Assembly: GCF_014356525.2 (NCBI RefSeq)
Contig: NC_052507.1
Coordinates: forward strand, 56,144,347 to 56,208,346
Length of the DNA: 64,000 nucleotides
Reading direction: 5' to 3'
DNA from: Nilaparvata lugens
Taxonomy: Eukaryota > Arthropoda > Insecta > Hemiptera > Delphacidae
The notes beneath the pieces were generated by a model that was given only the letters and a program-made list of their open reading frames with translations, had not been told where the DNA came from and made no database searches. Positions 47,360 through 56,517 of the stretch are shown one piece after another (position 1 is the stretch's first letter; each line of letters begins with the position of its first letter). Position numbers and translations under genes: made by a program.

Positions 47360-47863
47360 TCAATCTTGTTCTAGCCCACTCTCATCTGAACAAATAAATA
47401 AAAAATTCCAGATGAGTTCATTTAATTGTTCTTTCGTTAAATGTTTATTTTTTTCTGTTATACATTTTTTAATTTTATCGATAGACTCTTTAAGATGTGC
47501 ACAATCACATCTTCATGAATCGGGGCAATCTTTTTCCCTGTAAGCATCATATGATGTACCGTATAAATCACAAACTGAAATATGATTATAGTTATCACTA
47601 TGCCAAACTCCTAATTTTTCATAGTCTCTCACAAATGTTAGATATTTCATATTCGTCCATCCTTTTTCTGCTAACTGGTCCAATAATTGCTGATGCGTCT
47701 CCAATAGTTCAGTTAGTTCACAACGATAACTTTGTATTCTCGCCATTTTTTCTAAAGAAACAGAATCATATTTACGTAATTCATTAAAATGCCTATTTAT
47801 AATATATACTGAGCTTATATATTCATCAAATGATTCCGTTCGACAGCTCATATCTGAAAACAT
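47360..47863 (-). pseudogene. Small unknown Polinton ORF with in-frame TGA
   Basis: One reading frame of 168 codons with a single TGA at 47513-47515. The first 116 residues include HQQLLDQLAEKGWTNMKYL and a Cys-poor acidic stretch. The part after the stop contains CDCAHLKESIDKIKKCI and ends EQLNELIWNFLFICSDE. No family recognised. It shares a YLTF motif with the next gene downstream. Confidence 0.5.
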
Positions 47864-47913
47864 ATTAAACTATAAGTTGGAATGATCAGCGTATATAATC
47901 AATTGTAAAATAT

Positions 47914-48192
47914 TTACTTATTTAGTAATTCACTCTTATCTATCCAAGACGGTTCACTAAAACCGAGCCACTTTACGAGATAACGCTTTCCAACTTTCTT
48001 TAATATTCTCTCTACAAGATAAACTTGCATTTCATCTAAAGTTAACTCTAATTTCTTTAATTCTTGTTCATAAAATTTACACAGAACCTTTTTGTGACAA
48101 TATAATGCTTGTGAAAATCTGTGCTTTGGATGATTGTGAGCCAATGGATAAGAGACGCTTCGTTCTAATATATATGGATATATGTGGAGCAT
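47914..48192 (-). CDS. Chromodomain ORF (second copy in the element)
   Basis: A 92-codon frame whose last 50 residues form a chromodomain: MQVYLVERILKKVGKRYLVK, then WLGFSEPSWIDKSELL. It is clearly related to the chromodomain at the end of the integrase gene (QVYLIEKILKR, KWIGFSTPSYISKDQLL). It could be the orphan end of a second, lost integrase or a free-standing chromatin-binding protein. The first 30-40 residues lack resemblance, and the true start is uncertain. It is convergent with none and divergent from the gene at 48225. Confidence 0.7.
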   Translation of the reverse strand: MLHIYPYILERSVSYPLAHNHPKHRFSQALYCHKKVLCKFYEQELKKLELTLDEMQVYLVERILKKVGKRYLVKWLGFSEPSWIDKSELLNK

Positions 48193-48224
48193 TCAACTTA
48201 TATTTAAGAGGCAAATTCTCTAAT

Positions 48225-49859
48225 ATGGTGACGCCTAAACATGGAGTCAAAGCAAAGCTGGCTTACCTATTGCACAGTGGAAGTGATATGTCTCAAAAGA
48301 TTCTACAAGTGCTTGGTTTCCAAGGAGAATATAAAGAAGACTATAATGTGATAGTAGATAACAATAAAACTGTTGGGATCGATTGCTTGGCTTGTCTTAA
48401 TAATAATGTGAGAGTAAAAATTTTTAATAAGTTTGTATGTCAAATCACAAGCCCTGCTGTAAATAACCAGTTAGCTAACCATATTGTAGACTTTATTCCC
48501 TGTGCAGATGCAAGATTACAGGAAACCTTTACCTCTGATACAGCTAAAATGCATGGTATTACACATTTGGAAGCTACAATCTATAACTATAGTTTAACAA
48601 ATAGAGACAATAGCAAAATCTTTTACCCTATTCAAGATAGCTTGTCACTCTTGAATGATAGTAGAGATTATTTCCAAAATGTGCCAATTTATTCTCTGTC
48701 CTCGGCTAAAATGTGGAGAAAACTGACAGATAATTTGAAAAATAGTTGTTGTTTGGTCTATAATGATCTTCTACAGTATGTTTACTGGGGAAATAGCAAT
48801 ACCAAGAAAATGACTGGAGTACAACATAGAAATAAAATAATTTCTTATGTTATTTCTGCATCCAGTTTCAATTTACTAGCTATGAATAATGTAGAGATTT
48901 TTGAGGATCCATCAAACAAAAATAATATCAGTTTCTCACAAAAGTGCTATATTAAGAGTGGCGAGACATATTTCTCCAAGCCAACCACAGTTTTCTCTAC
49001 CATATCCAAAGTTGTTGAGCTAGATGAGTTGGGTCTTGTAGAAACAGCTAACTTGATACCACAAGTCTCAAGAAAACGAGCAAACATGACTTGTAAGCTT
49101 CTCCCATACCCTGTTAAAGAGATACAGCCCTTGTCTCCTATCACCCAAGAAGAGTAAGCTAAAACTGGATGAAATTGATCTAAAACGGAGGAAAACTGAG
49201 TTTTTTGAAGCCACACAGTCATTTAGGGAACAGCATAAGCAGCTAGAAGAAATAGAAAATTTGAGAGAGGAACTTGAGCCATATTTCCATTCATATTGGC
49301 GAAATTTTGATCTGAATGGAGTGTTTTAGGAGAAAAGGAAGGTTCAAAAAATGTTTACTTTGTAAAGGGGTGCCATAAAAATGTTTCTATTAATGCATAC
49401 AATGCAAGAGAAGACCTTAAGAAAGAGAGTTATTTTGTAATCCCTTACACTGACAAAAAAGAAATAATTTGTCTAGCAAGGGAAGAGAAAATTTGTGTAA
49501 TTACAGTCAATGGTATGACAAGCTATAATGGTCATACATTCCCTAGAATAGAATCACTCAAGTTTCTGTCGGATGTATGGAAAAACTTGGAAGACACTCC
49601 CTTCACACAAAAAGAAGTGGAGCAGTATAATAACATCACAATGCTGGAATTTAAAGGGAAAGTAAAAGTAGGACGGTGTAAAAGATTAGGAGAGTTACCA
49701 GAAGGTATAGAGTTAGTCATTACCGCTAAACAAGTGGAGGACAAAGGAGGAGAACAAAGGACAATTTTTGTCCTCGGAGAAGAGGAAAATTGTCCTCGGA
49801 GGACAGTTTTTGTCCTCGGAGGGGAGGATTTTTGTCCTCGAAGGATAAAATTAAAGTAA
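48225..49859 (+). pseudogene. Unrecognised 540-codon protein, two frameshifts
   Basis: The largest gene I cannot name. The start at 48225 (MVTPKHGVKAKLAYLL) avoids overlap with the opposing chromodomain gene; an upstream Met at 48105 is possible. The first piece runs to 49157 and has a dense pattern with VRVKIFNKFVCQITSP, HIVDFIPCADARLQETF, MHGITHLEATIYNYSL and CCLVYNDLLQYVYWGN. A frame change near 49145 opens a basic-acidic helix (PKKSKLKLDEIDLKRRK, which resembles a nuclear localisation signal) ending at a TAG at 49327. A second change leads to the frame closing at 49859. It occupies the place where the DNA polymerase gene normally lies. A replication role would be pure inference. Confidence 0.55.
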
Positions 49860-49860
49860 A
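49735..49860 (+). repeat. Palindromic GTCCTCGGAGGAC cluster
   Basis: AGGACAATTTTTGTCCT, AATTGTCCTCGGAGGACA and TTTTTGTCCTCGGAGG follow one another, each nearly self-complementary. They encode a threefold peptide repeat (FVLG-x-E-x-x-CPRR) at the end of the preceding gene. Confidence 0.75.
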
Positions 49861-50589
49861 AATGTACTTACATGTACTGCTTGATGCTGTGTGAATCTCC
49901 TCAAGTGTACAGGTGTAGATAGCGGGCCTATGGTACAGGTGTAGATAGCGCTCTATGGTATGATTGATTCCTCTCAGGTGTAGATACCGCCTTTGACTCC
50001 TTTCAGATTGATTCCTCTCAGCTGTCTTGTCTCGACGACAGCTCAACTGGTTATGAGGTTCGGAACTCGAGTTGAGAGGTGAGAAAATGCTGTGAAAACA
50101 ATGAAATATTTAATAACTGAACTGAAATCATTCGAGAATGCTATTCAAAATATGTTGAAATGGTGTGAAATATTTAATAATATTAGAAATCAATCAAGAA
50201 TGCTATTCCTCTATGTTGAAATGTTGTGAAATATTTGATAATATTAGAAATCATTCGAGAATGCTTGAGTGAGTTGGCATGGGGGATTTCAGCTTCTAGC
50301 AGGTGTTTTCACCCTCTCATGCTGAGTTCTAGATGAGATTTTTTTTTTTTTTGTCTTCTAACACATGGATGCTATTTGAAAAATGATCGAGTGTCTTATA
50401 GGAGAGAGAATACTCACTAACCGATAATGATGTGGGAGCACGTGTTGTTGGAGAGAAATTTGAATTTTTTTCGCCTTGTAGCACGCTTTGCTCTCGCTCG
50501 CATGAGCCTGGAACAGAGAGAGAAACGTATGCTATATAAACAGAAGTGATGAGAGGAAAATTATCATTTACATCTGAGCCCGCTTCACG
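49860..50589 (+). other. Tandem repeats and promoter region of the two-exon gene
   Basis: Three AGGTGTAGATA(G/C)CG blocks (49911-50000) are followed by an imperfect tandem of about 60-70 bp (TGTGAAATATTTAATAATAT, 50095-50260). A TATA-type promoter stands at the end. No gene otherwise. Confidence 0.65.
50533..50570 (+). promoter_or_regulatory. TATA box and initiator of the two-exon gene
   Basis: TATATAAA at 50533-50540 lies 33 bases before the A of TCATT (50564-50568), an arthropod-like initiator. The start codon follows at 50590. Confidence 0.65.
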
Positions 50590-52673
50590 ATGAGTTCTCC
50601 ATCATACATCTTACCAGACAGCCCACCACAGCGCATCCTCAGCTACTGGGAGCAGCAGCAGAAAGCTCGCAGCTCGGCTGCCACCTCCGCTGCCATGGCT
50701 GCCGCCTCCGCTGTCTCCCCCGCCTCCTCCTCGGCCTCACCCCTGAAGAGACAGGGAATCTTTGTTCAACGAGAGAGGGGTGAAGAGATCGTGATTCCGG
50801 ACAGTCCTCTGCCACAATCTACACCAGCTACCTGGGCGCCGCGGCATGCGGTGCTGACAACTCAACCCACCAAGCAGCCGGTGAAGAGGAGGCTAGTTTT
50901 CGAGGACGAGGGCGTGCTCACTGAATCAAAGGTTAGTTTCAACAAATATCATTAACTTGTGTATGCACAGATTTTTTCTGTGATTGATTGTTAAAAAATC
51001 TGTGCACATACGAGTCTTTGATTATTTGATATGAATATTATTTGAACCGAATAGAAATTGAATTATGAGATATTATTGTTTAAAGTAATCGATCATGCAA
51101 CAATGTTAGCAATATTTCCTCAAACTGATTAGAAATGGAATTATGAGATATCATTGTTTAAAGTAATCGATCATGCAACAATGTTAGCAATATTTCCTTG
51201 AACTGATTAGAAATGGAATTATCAGATATTATTGCTTAAAGTAATCGATCATGCAACAATGTTAGCAATATTTCCTTGAAGTGATTAGAAATTGATGCTA
51301 AGGAAATATTATTTGAAATGATTAGAATGCAAAGGAAATATTATTTGAACTGCTTAGAAATTGAATTATGAGATATTATTGTTTAAAGTAATTGATCATG
51401 CAACAATGTTAGCAATATTATTTGAAGTGATTAGAATGCAAAGGAAATATTATTTGAACTGATTGGAAATTATTGTTTAAAGTACTCGATCAAGCAACAA
51501 TGTTAGCAATATTATTTGAAGTGATTAGAATGCAAAGGAAATATTATTTGAACTGATTAGAAATTATTGTTTAAAGTACTTGATCATGCAACAATGTTAG
51601 CAATATTATTTGAAGTGATTAGAATGCAAAGGAAATATTATTTGAACTGATTAGAAATTATTGTTTGAAGTACTCGATCATGCAACAATGTTAGCAATAT
51701 TATTTGAAGTGATTAGAATGCAAAGGAAATATTATTTGAGCTGATTAGAAATTATTGTTTAAAGTAATCAATCATGCAACAATGTTAGCAATATTTACTT
51801 GAACTGCTTAGAAATTATTGTTTAAGGTAATCGATCATGCAACAATGTTAGCAATATTATTTGAAGTGATTAGAATGCTAAGGAAATATTATTTGAAGTG
51901 ATTAGAAATGGAATTATCATTTGAACTGATTAGAAATTATTGTTTAAAGTAATTGATCATGCAACAATGTTGCCAATATTTCCTTGAAGTGATTACAATG
52001 CAAAGGAAATATTATTTGAAGTGATTAGAAATTATTGTTCAAAGTATTCGATCATGCAACAATGTTATTTCAATAACTAATATTACTCACTTTATGCAGA
52101 GAATGCCAATTCGATGATGTCGAGTTGAGATTATGACAATAATCTGATGTAGAGATCAATAATCTATCGATCAAGTTCTCCCTCTCTCTCTCTCTCTCTT
52201 GTATGATTTGATGATGAAAAATCTGAAACAAATAAGAGTCTAATGAAATATTTTTTCAACAGAAACGTGTGCCGGAAGAGGGCGAGAACTCATCCATGAT
52301 GAAGGAGGTGCGATGAAGGGAGGAGGAGGAGGAGGAGGAAGTGGAGATAGAGAACGAGATGGAATCAGAGAGCTTTCTAAGATTATTAAATAGTCGCACC
52401 GAGAAGCCATGGATGCCTCTGCGCGAGCTGGAAGAGGGGTTGCCATATCCAATATGTGACGTGAGAGAGGCGTCCAACCAGCACGGGCGGCGAATTGTGC
52501 TCAAAATCCGGGTACCCGGACTAAGAACAACAGATGTTTATCTTCCAGAAAGATTTACCCGGATTTTGAGCACAAAAGACATTGAAAATTTCAAATTAAA
52601 GTGTAAAACATTATCTCTGTTTGTAAAGCATGTTAATGCTTTTATCACCGACATAAAAATTGTTAAATTCTAA
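50590..52673 (+). pseudogene. Two-exon Polinton gene with repeat-filled intron and in-frame TGA
   Basis: Exon 1 (50590-50931) ends ..TCAAAG and is followed by GTTAGT. Exon 2 starts at 52263 after TTTTTTCAACAG, and both junctions are in phase 0. Exon 1 is Ala/Ser/Pro-rich and has two similar motifs, SYILPDSPPQRI and EIVIPDSPLPQS. Exon 2 has an in-frame TGA at 52314-52316, then a Glu-rich run and a compact domain with PLRELEEGLPYPI, NQHGRRIVLKIRVPG and VYLPERFTRIL. The last pattern (hydrophilic G-x-I, then LP-x-RF) recalls, from memory, a small OB-like domain widespread in insect mobile DNA that may bind single-stranded DNA. Without the read-through the product would be about 131 residues. Confidence 0.6.
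51046..52074 (+). repeat. Tandem array of about 95-105-bp units in the intron
   Basis: About ten units, each containing GATCATGCAACAATGTTAGC with AATATTATTTGAA and TGATTAGAAATTATTGTTTA. Unit length varies by small internal deletions. The array takes up almost the whole intron. Confidence 0.9.
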
Positions 52674-52921
52674 TGTCGGTAAGCATCTAGCATTAACATG
52701 CTTTACATGTTATTATTATGTATGTGTGAATAGATGAATAAATTTTAATATTGTTTCTATAAGAATTGTTTTCAATTCTTACCTGTTCACAATGAATAGT
52801 AGGAACACACAGAAGAAGAAATGGTTCAGGTGCTCTGTTGTGAATGATATTTAAATAAGGTGACTGAGTCTTTTATAGTTTGTTGTGAGCATGCTCAGTA
52901 GTCTTTACTGCTACACACACA

Positions 52922-52982
<61 letters not shown>

Positions 52983-53291
52983 CCGTACAGCCAAGAGGCG
53001 GCGGCTTCTCGCTCGCTCCCTCCTACATCTGTTTTGGCACGTGTTCCTGCAGATGTGGGTGGGCGCGCAATGCCAGCATCATTTCCCCCCTTTTCAAATC
53101 GCATTCACATTTCAGATTATTTGCTATTTGAAATAATATTCTTATCATTCAAGCAATGTAATAAGCACATAGCAATAGCGTATGAATTCATTTCCAACTC
53201 GATTGAAAATTAAACCAATTCAATTCAAGTTGGTGTATTGATTAATTAACCTCAGTTAATGTTCAACCATTGAGTTGAAAGGTAATGAAAA
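52674..53291. other. Intergenic region with (CA)n
   Basis: A short inverted pair (GCATGTTAATGCTTTTATCA at 52628 and its partner TAGCATTAACATGCTTTACA at 52688-52707) could form a transcript-ending hairpin, and AATAAA-like ATGAATAAAT follows at 52734. A (CA)n tract lies at 52911-52980. TTTATAG (52872) with TCAGTA (52895) is a weak promoter candidate for the capsid gene block. Confidence 0.5.
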
Positions 53292-53975
53292 ATGGTATGT
53301 AGGAGAAAGCAGAGTACAAGGAAACGAGGTAAAGGAATCTTGAGTTCAGCGGCAAGAGTTTTTAAAGGTGTGTCAGGTTAGGCAGGTAATGTGACATCAA
53401 CTATTTTAAATAAGGTAATTGATAACCTGGGAGAGGAAATTCATATTCCGGGATACGAGTATTGTGGGCCAGGAACAAAGGTTAATGAAAGGTTAAAGAG
53501 AGGTGATCAAGGTATAAATTCATTAGATAGAGCTTGCAAGGTACATGATATAGCGTATACGCAAAAAAGCGATAATAAAACTCGAGCAGTAGCTGACAGA
53601 GCTCTAGCAAACGCTGCATGGGACATTTTCAAAAATCCTCAAACACCCCTTGCCGAGAAAGCACTTAGCTATCTTGTTACAAATGTCATGAAAGCTAAAG
53701 CGGCGTTTGGTGGGTCTTTGAGAAAGAAGAAGAAGAAGAAGAAGAAGAATGAGAGGAGAAGTTATAGTAATGATATTAGACGCAAAGCCATAGCTCAGTT
53801 GAAGAAGCATATTGCAGGAAAAGGGTATTTTTTGAAGCCTTTTCCTCAAATAACTAGTGGAGGGAGAGTTGACCCCCTACCCCCATCATCATATGGAGTG
53901 AGTTTATTCCCTCAAGTTAAGAAACGTAGAACAACAAAGAAGAGTAGGAAGAAGACAAAGAAGAAGAAGGCATGA
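53292..53975 (+). pseudogene. Minor capsid protein with phospholipase A2 domain
   Basis: A virion protein carrying a parvovirus-VP1-type secreted phospholipase A2, which in such viruses opens endosomal membranes during entry. The frame opens at Met 53292 with a basic N-terminus (RRKQSTRKRGKG), has one in-frame TAG at 53379-53381, and is then open to 53975. The Ca-binding loop is YCGPGT, and the catalytic pair is HD within RACKVHDIAY; both are intact. A helical segment, a long Lys run (53723-53750) and a Lys-rich tail follow. The stop codon overlaps the protease start (ATGA), so translation and transcription are tightly packed. PLA2 proteins of this kind are known from adintoviruses and related Polintons. 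Confidence 0.88.
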
Positions 53976-54334
53976 ATATTGAAGGAGAATTGAGTAATTA
54001 TGATTTGATTGATTGGTCGAAATTATTACAGATTCAGCTAAGAGGCATATATATGCTAGATGCATTACCCAAAAAAATTCTAAAAAACGAGAATGCCATT
54101 GTGAATTTAGCAAGGGAAAGCGAGGATGGCACACATTGGGTAGCATATAAGAAAGTTGGCTCCAATGTTTGGTATTTTGATCCAATTGGGAATTTACAAC
54201 CGCCATACGGATTGGACAAATATTGGAAAAAAGAAAATGGAGTAAATATATTTTATAATTTAGAGCACATGCAACCATTAAATAGCAATTTTTGTGGTCA
54301 TCTTACATTATTGTTTCTTGCAAATCAGTTGTAA
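53972..54334 (+). CDS. Adenain-like capsid maturation cysteine protease
   Basis: A 120-residue protein of the adenovirus-protease family (C5/ULP1 fold), used to mature capsid proteins. The active-site His is in GTHWVAYKK, the acidic residue in WYFDPIG, and the Gln and Cys within MQPLNSNFCGHLTLLFL. All four catalytic positions appear present and in the right order, and no break is seen. The start overlaps the preceding gene by four bases. This is shorter than adenovirus protease, as usual for Polintons. Confidence 0.92.
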   Translation: MNIEGELSNYDLIDWSKLLQIQLRGIYMLDALPKKILKNENAIVNLARESEDGTHWVAYKKVGSNVWYFDPIGNLQPPYGLDKYWKKENGVNIFYNLEHMQPLNSNFCGHLTLLFLANQL

Positions 54335-54360
54335 TCAAGTGTTTGTGCTGAACACACAAG

Positions 54361-55047
54361 ATGGTTGTTATTACATTAAGATCTAACACAAGTAACCTCT
54401 ATGAACATTTACAAGAAATTATAGAATTGGATAAAAATCGTGAATGGGAAATTGGATTGATTAATTTTTCTAGTTACAATAGTATTGCAAACATTAACAA
54501 AGGAACAAATTCCAGCTTCAAATATGGTGATAGATCAATCGAGTTGGATACTGGTGCATATGAAGTTGAGGATATTATAAAATCTTTAAAGAATAAATTG
54601 AATATTGATGGGAAGAAGAATAAACTTATTATACGTGCAAACGCAAATACTATGAAGATTGAAATTCATTCTGATAAACCCATTGATTTAACACGTTCTG
54701 ATTCGATTGCTAAGATACTTGGTTTTGATAATGTTGTTTTGCAGCCAAATAAATGGCATTATTCCAAACATTTGGTTAACATAACAAGCGTTGACAGTAT
54801 TGTAGTTGAGTGTAATTTAGCATGTGGCAGTTACTCTGACGGAAAACAAAAACATATAATCTACGAATTTTTACCAAAGGTTGCTAGCGGCTATTTAATA
54901 AACAAAGTACCATCACCGATTATTTATGTACCTTTGAATACGCATCAAATTCAAACTATTAATGTGAAGGTAACGGACCAGAACAGATCGTTTATTGATT
55001 TCCGTGGAGATACAATTACAATTAGGTTGCACATACGTGAAAAGTAA
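54361..55047 (+). CDS. Penton-like minor capsid protein (single jelly roll)
   Basis: A 228-residue protein that would form the vertex capsomers. The recognisable Polinton-penton pattern is present: WEIGLINFSSYNSIANI near the N-terminus, TGAYEVEDIIKSL, SIAKILGFDN, IVVECNLACGSYSDG, HIIYEFLPKVASGY and FIDFRGDTITIRLHI at the end. No stop or frameshift is visible. The stop overlaps the next start by one base (TAATG). The gene order protease-penton-small ORF-MCP is that of other Polintons. Confidence 0.9.
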   Translation: MVVITLRSNTSNLYEHLQEIIELDKNREWEIGLINFSSYNSIANINKGTNSSFKYGDRSIELDTGAYEVEDIIKSLKNKLNIDGKKNKLIIRANANTMKIEIHSDKPIDLTRSDSIAKILGFDNVVLQPNKWHYSKHLVNITSVDSIVVECNLACGSYSDGKQKHIIYEFLPKVASGYLINKVPSPIIYVPLNTHQIQTINVKVTDQNRSFIDFRGDTITIRLHIREK

Positions 55048-55229
55048 TGGGTTATCTTATTTTCAAACCACGTTCAAATAATACGTGTACACGTGATGTC
55101 ATTGGAGGGACGAACGCGATAGCGTCAACACCTAAAAACAAACGTGCTTTTTCGGCTAAAAGCGCGAGAATATTAGAAAAGTTGGGTTTTATAGTTGATT
55201 GGCGAAATGTCAGGAGGCGCCACAATTAG
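55047..55229 (+). CDS. Small conserved capsid-block ORF
   Basis: Sixty residues, positively charged (GYLIFKPRSNNT, then RDVIGGTNAI, then FSAKSARILEKLGFIVDW). It overlaps the penton stop by one base and the MCP start by about 23 bases. A short ORF ending in an 'L-x-x-LGF' motif just before the major capsid gene is, from memory, usual in Polintons. It may be a cement or core protein, but its role is not established. Confidence 0.6.
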   Translation: MGYLIFKPRSNNTCTRDVIGGTNAIASTPKNKRAFSAKSARILEKLGFIVDWRNVRRRHN

Positions 55230-56442
55230 TGAAATTCTGGATGTGGAGACAGACCTTCAGTTTTATAATGATATTACTAAATTCCAATTTCACACTTATA
55301 CAGTTTATTCGGGACAGGAAATAAAAAACTCTGACGAGGCACGTATTGGCATAAATTCTCTAGATGTCTATTCTTTACCTTGTATATCATTCATATTGAT
55401 TGAGGGAACAGTTAACTGTACAAAACCGGGAACAGACCCGGGCGATGCACCAGTTGCAGCAGACTATAAATTAAGCAGTAACGTAATTGGCAACCTTTTT
55501 GACGGAATACGATATGAATTAGCAGGTCAGCAAATTTCTAAATCAAGATTGATTGGATTAACATCCACAATTAAAGCTATTCTAGTGAAGAATACTCTCG
55601 ATAAAAACACATATCACTTGGCTGGTTTTGACAGAGCAGGATATGAGCTAACGGATAATAAATTCACTTTCTGTGTACCGCTGAAATTAATCCTCCCGTT
55701 TTTTGAAGATTTTCAAAGAATAATTTTAAATTTGAAACAGGAACTCGTCTTATTGAGGTCACCAACAGACCTAAATTGTGTTGAGTCTACAAGTGGAACA
55801 AGCGTTAGTGTGAAAATTACAAAACTACAATGGAGAATGCCCTACATAACTTTAGAAGATCATGTAAGACTGAAATTTTTGAGACTGCTCGATGCTGACA
55901 CTCCACTGAAATTAGGTTTCCGGAATTGAGAAATTTGTGAATTACCAAATTTGCAAAATTCACTTAACCATTCTTGGGCAGTTCGTACCACATCGAGTTT
56001 TGATAGTCCAAAATACGTTATAATTGCATTTCAAACTGATCGTGAGAATAAAATTAAAACATCAATATCTAATTTCGATAGCTGTGGTATTTACAATGCT
56101 AAAGTATATTTGAACAGCGAGTATTATCCATATGAAAATCTGCTAGGTAAAAAGGAGGTATTATACCGCATGTTCCTGGATTTCGCGCCCTCGTATTATA
56201 ATCATTCAATCAATAGCGAACTCGGAACAGAAATTGACTTTAAAACGTTTTGTGAATCAACACCGCTGATTGTTGTAGATTGTTCACACCAACCAAGTCA
56301 TTTGGAATCATCGACAGATGTTCGTATTGAAATGGAATTTAATAGTGCAGTACCTGCAAATACTTCCGCGTATTGCGTTTTAATTAGCGATCGTGTGATG
56401 GAGTACACACCTCTGACGAGCATGGTGAAAGAAGTTCAGTAA
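55207..56442 (+). pseudogene. Major capsid protein (double jelly roll) with one in-frame TGA
   Basis: The hexon-like shell protein of the element. Start at MSGGATISEIL (55207), as the preceding codons lack an ATG. The first part runs 240 codons, with VETDLQFYNDITKFQF, LFDGIRYELAGQQI and PLKLILPFFEDF. A TGA at 55927-55929 interrupts it. The same frame continues at once with the second jelly-roll part (SPKYVIIAFQTDRENK, YNAKVYLNSEYYPYENL, SSTDVRIEMEFN) to 56442. The total is about 411 codons. The stop is the only break seen, in a segment conserved between the two jelly rolls. Confidence 0.92.
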
Positions 56443-56455
56443 TTTGCGCACCGCC

Positions 56456-56497
56456 TATATAAGGTGTGCATTCTGCTCAATTTAGTTCATTATCAGT
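56456..56497 (+). promoter_or_regulatory. TATA box and initiator before the 56.5-kb gene
   Basis: TATATAAG at 56456-56463, then TTAGTTCATTATCAGTTT (56482-56499) as initiator candidates 28-39 bases downstream. The AGTTCATTAT core is also present in the left subterminal tandem repeats (41942, 42058, 42168). Confidence 0.6.
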
Positions 56498-56517
56498 TTC
56501 ACCTTTGAACAGACAAC

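Noticed and set aside
51046..52074. CRISPR-like array
   Set aside because: Units are contiguous ~100-bp tandem copies without unique spacers, in a eukaryotic mobile element; it is an ordinary tandem repeat.
52885..53136. ORFs of His-Thr or Val-Cys repeats
   Set aside because: They are translations of the (CA)n microsatellite.
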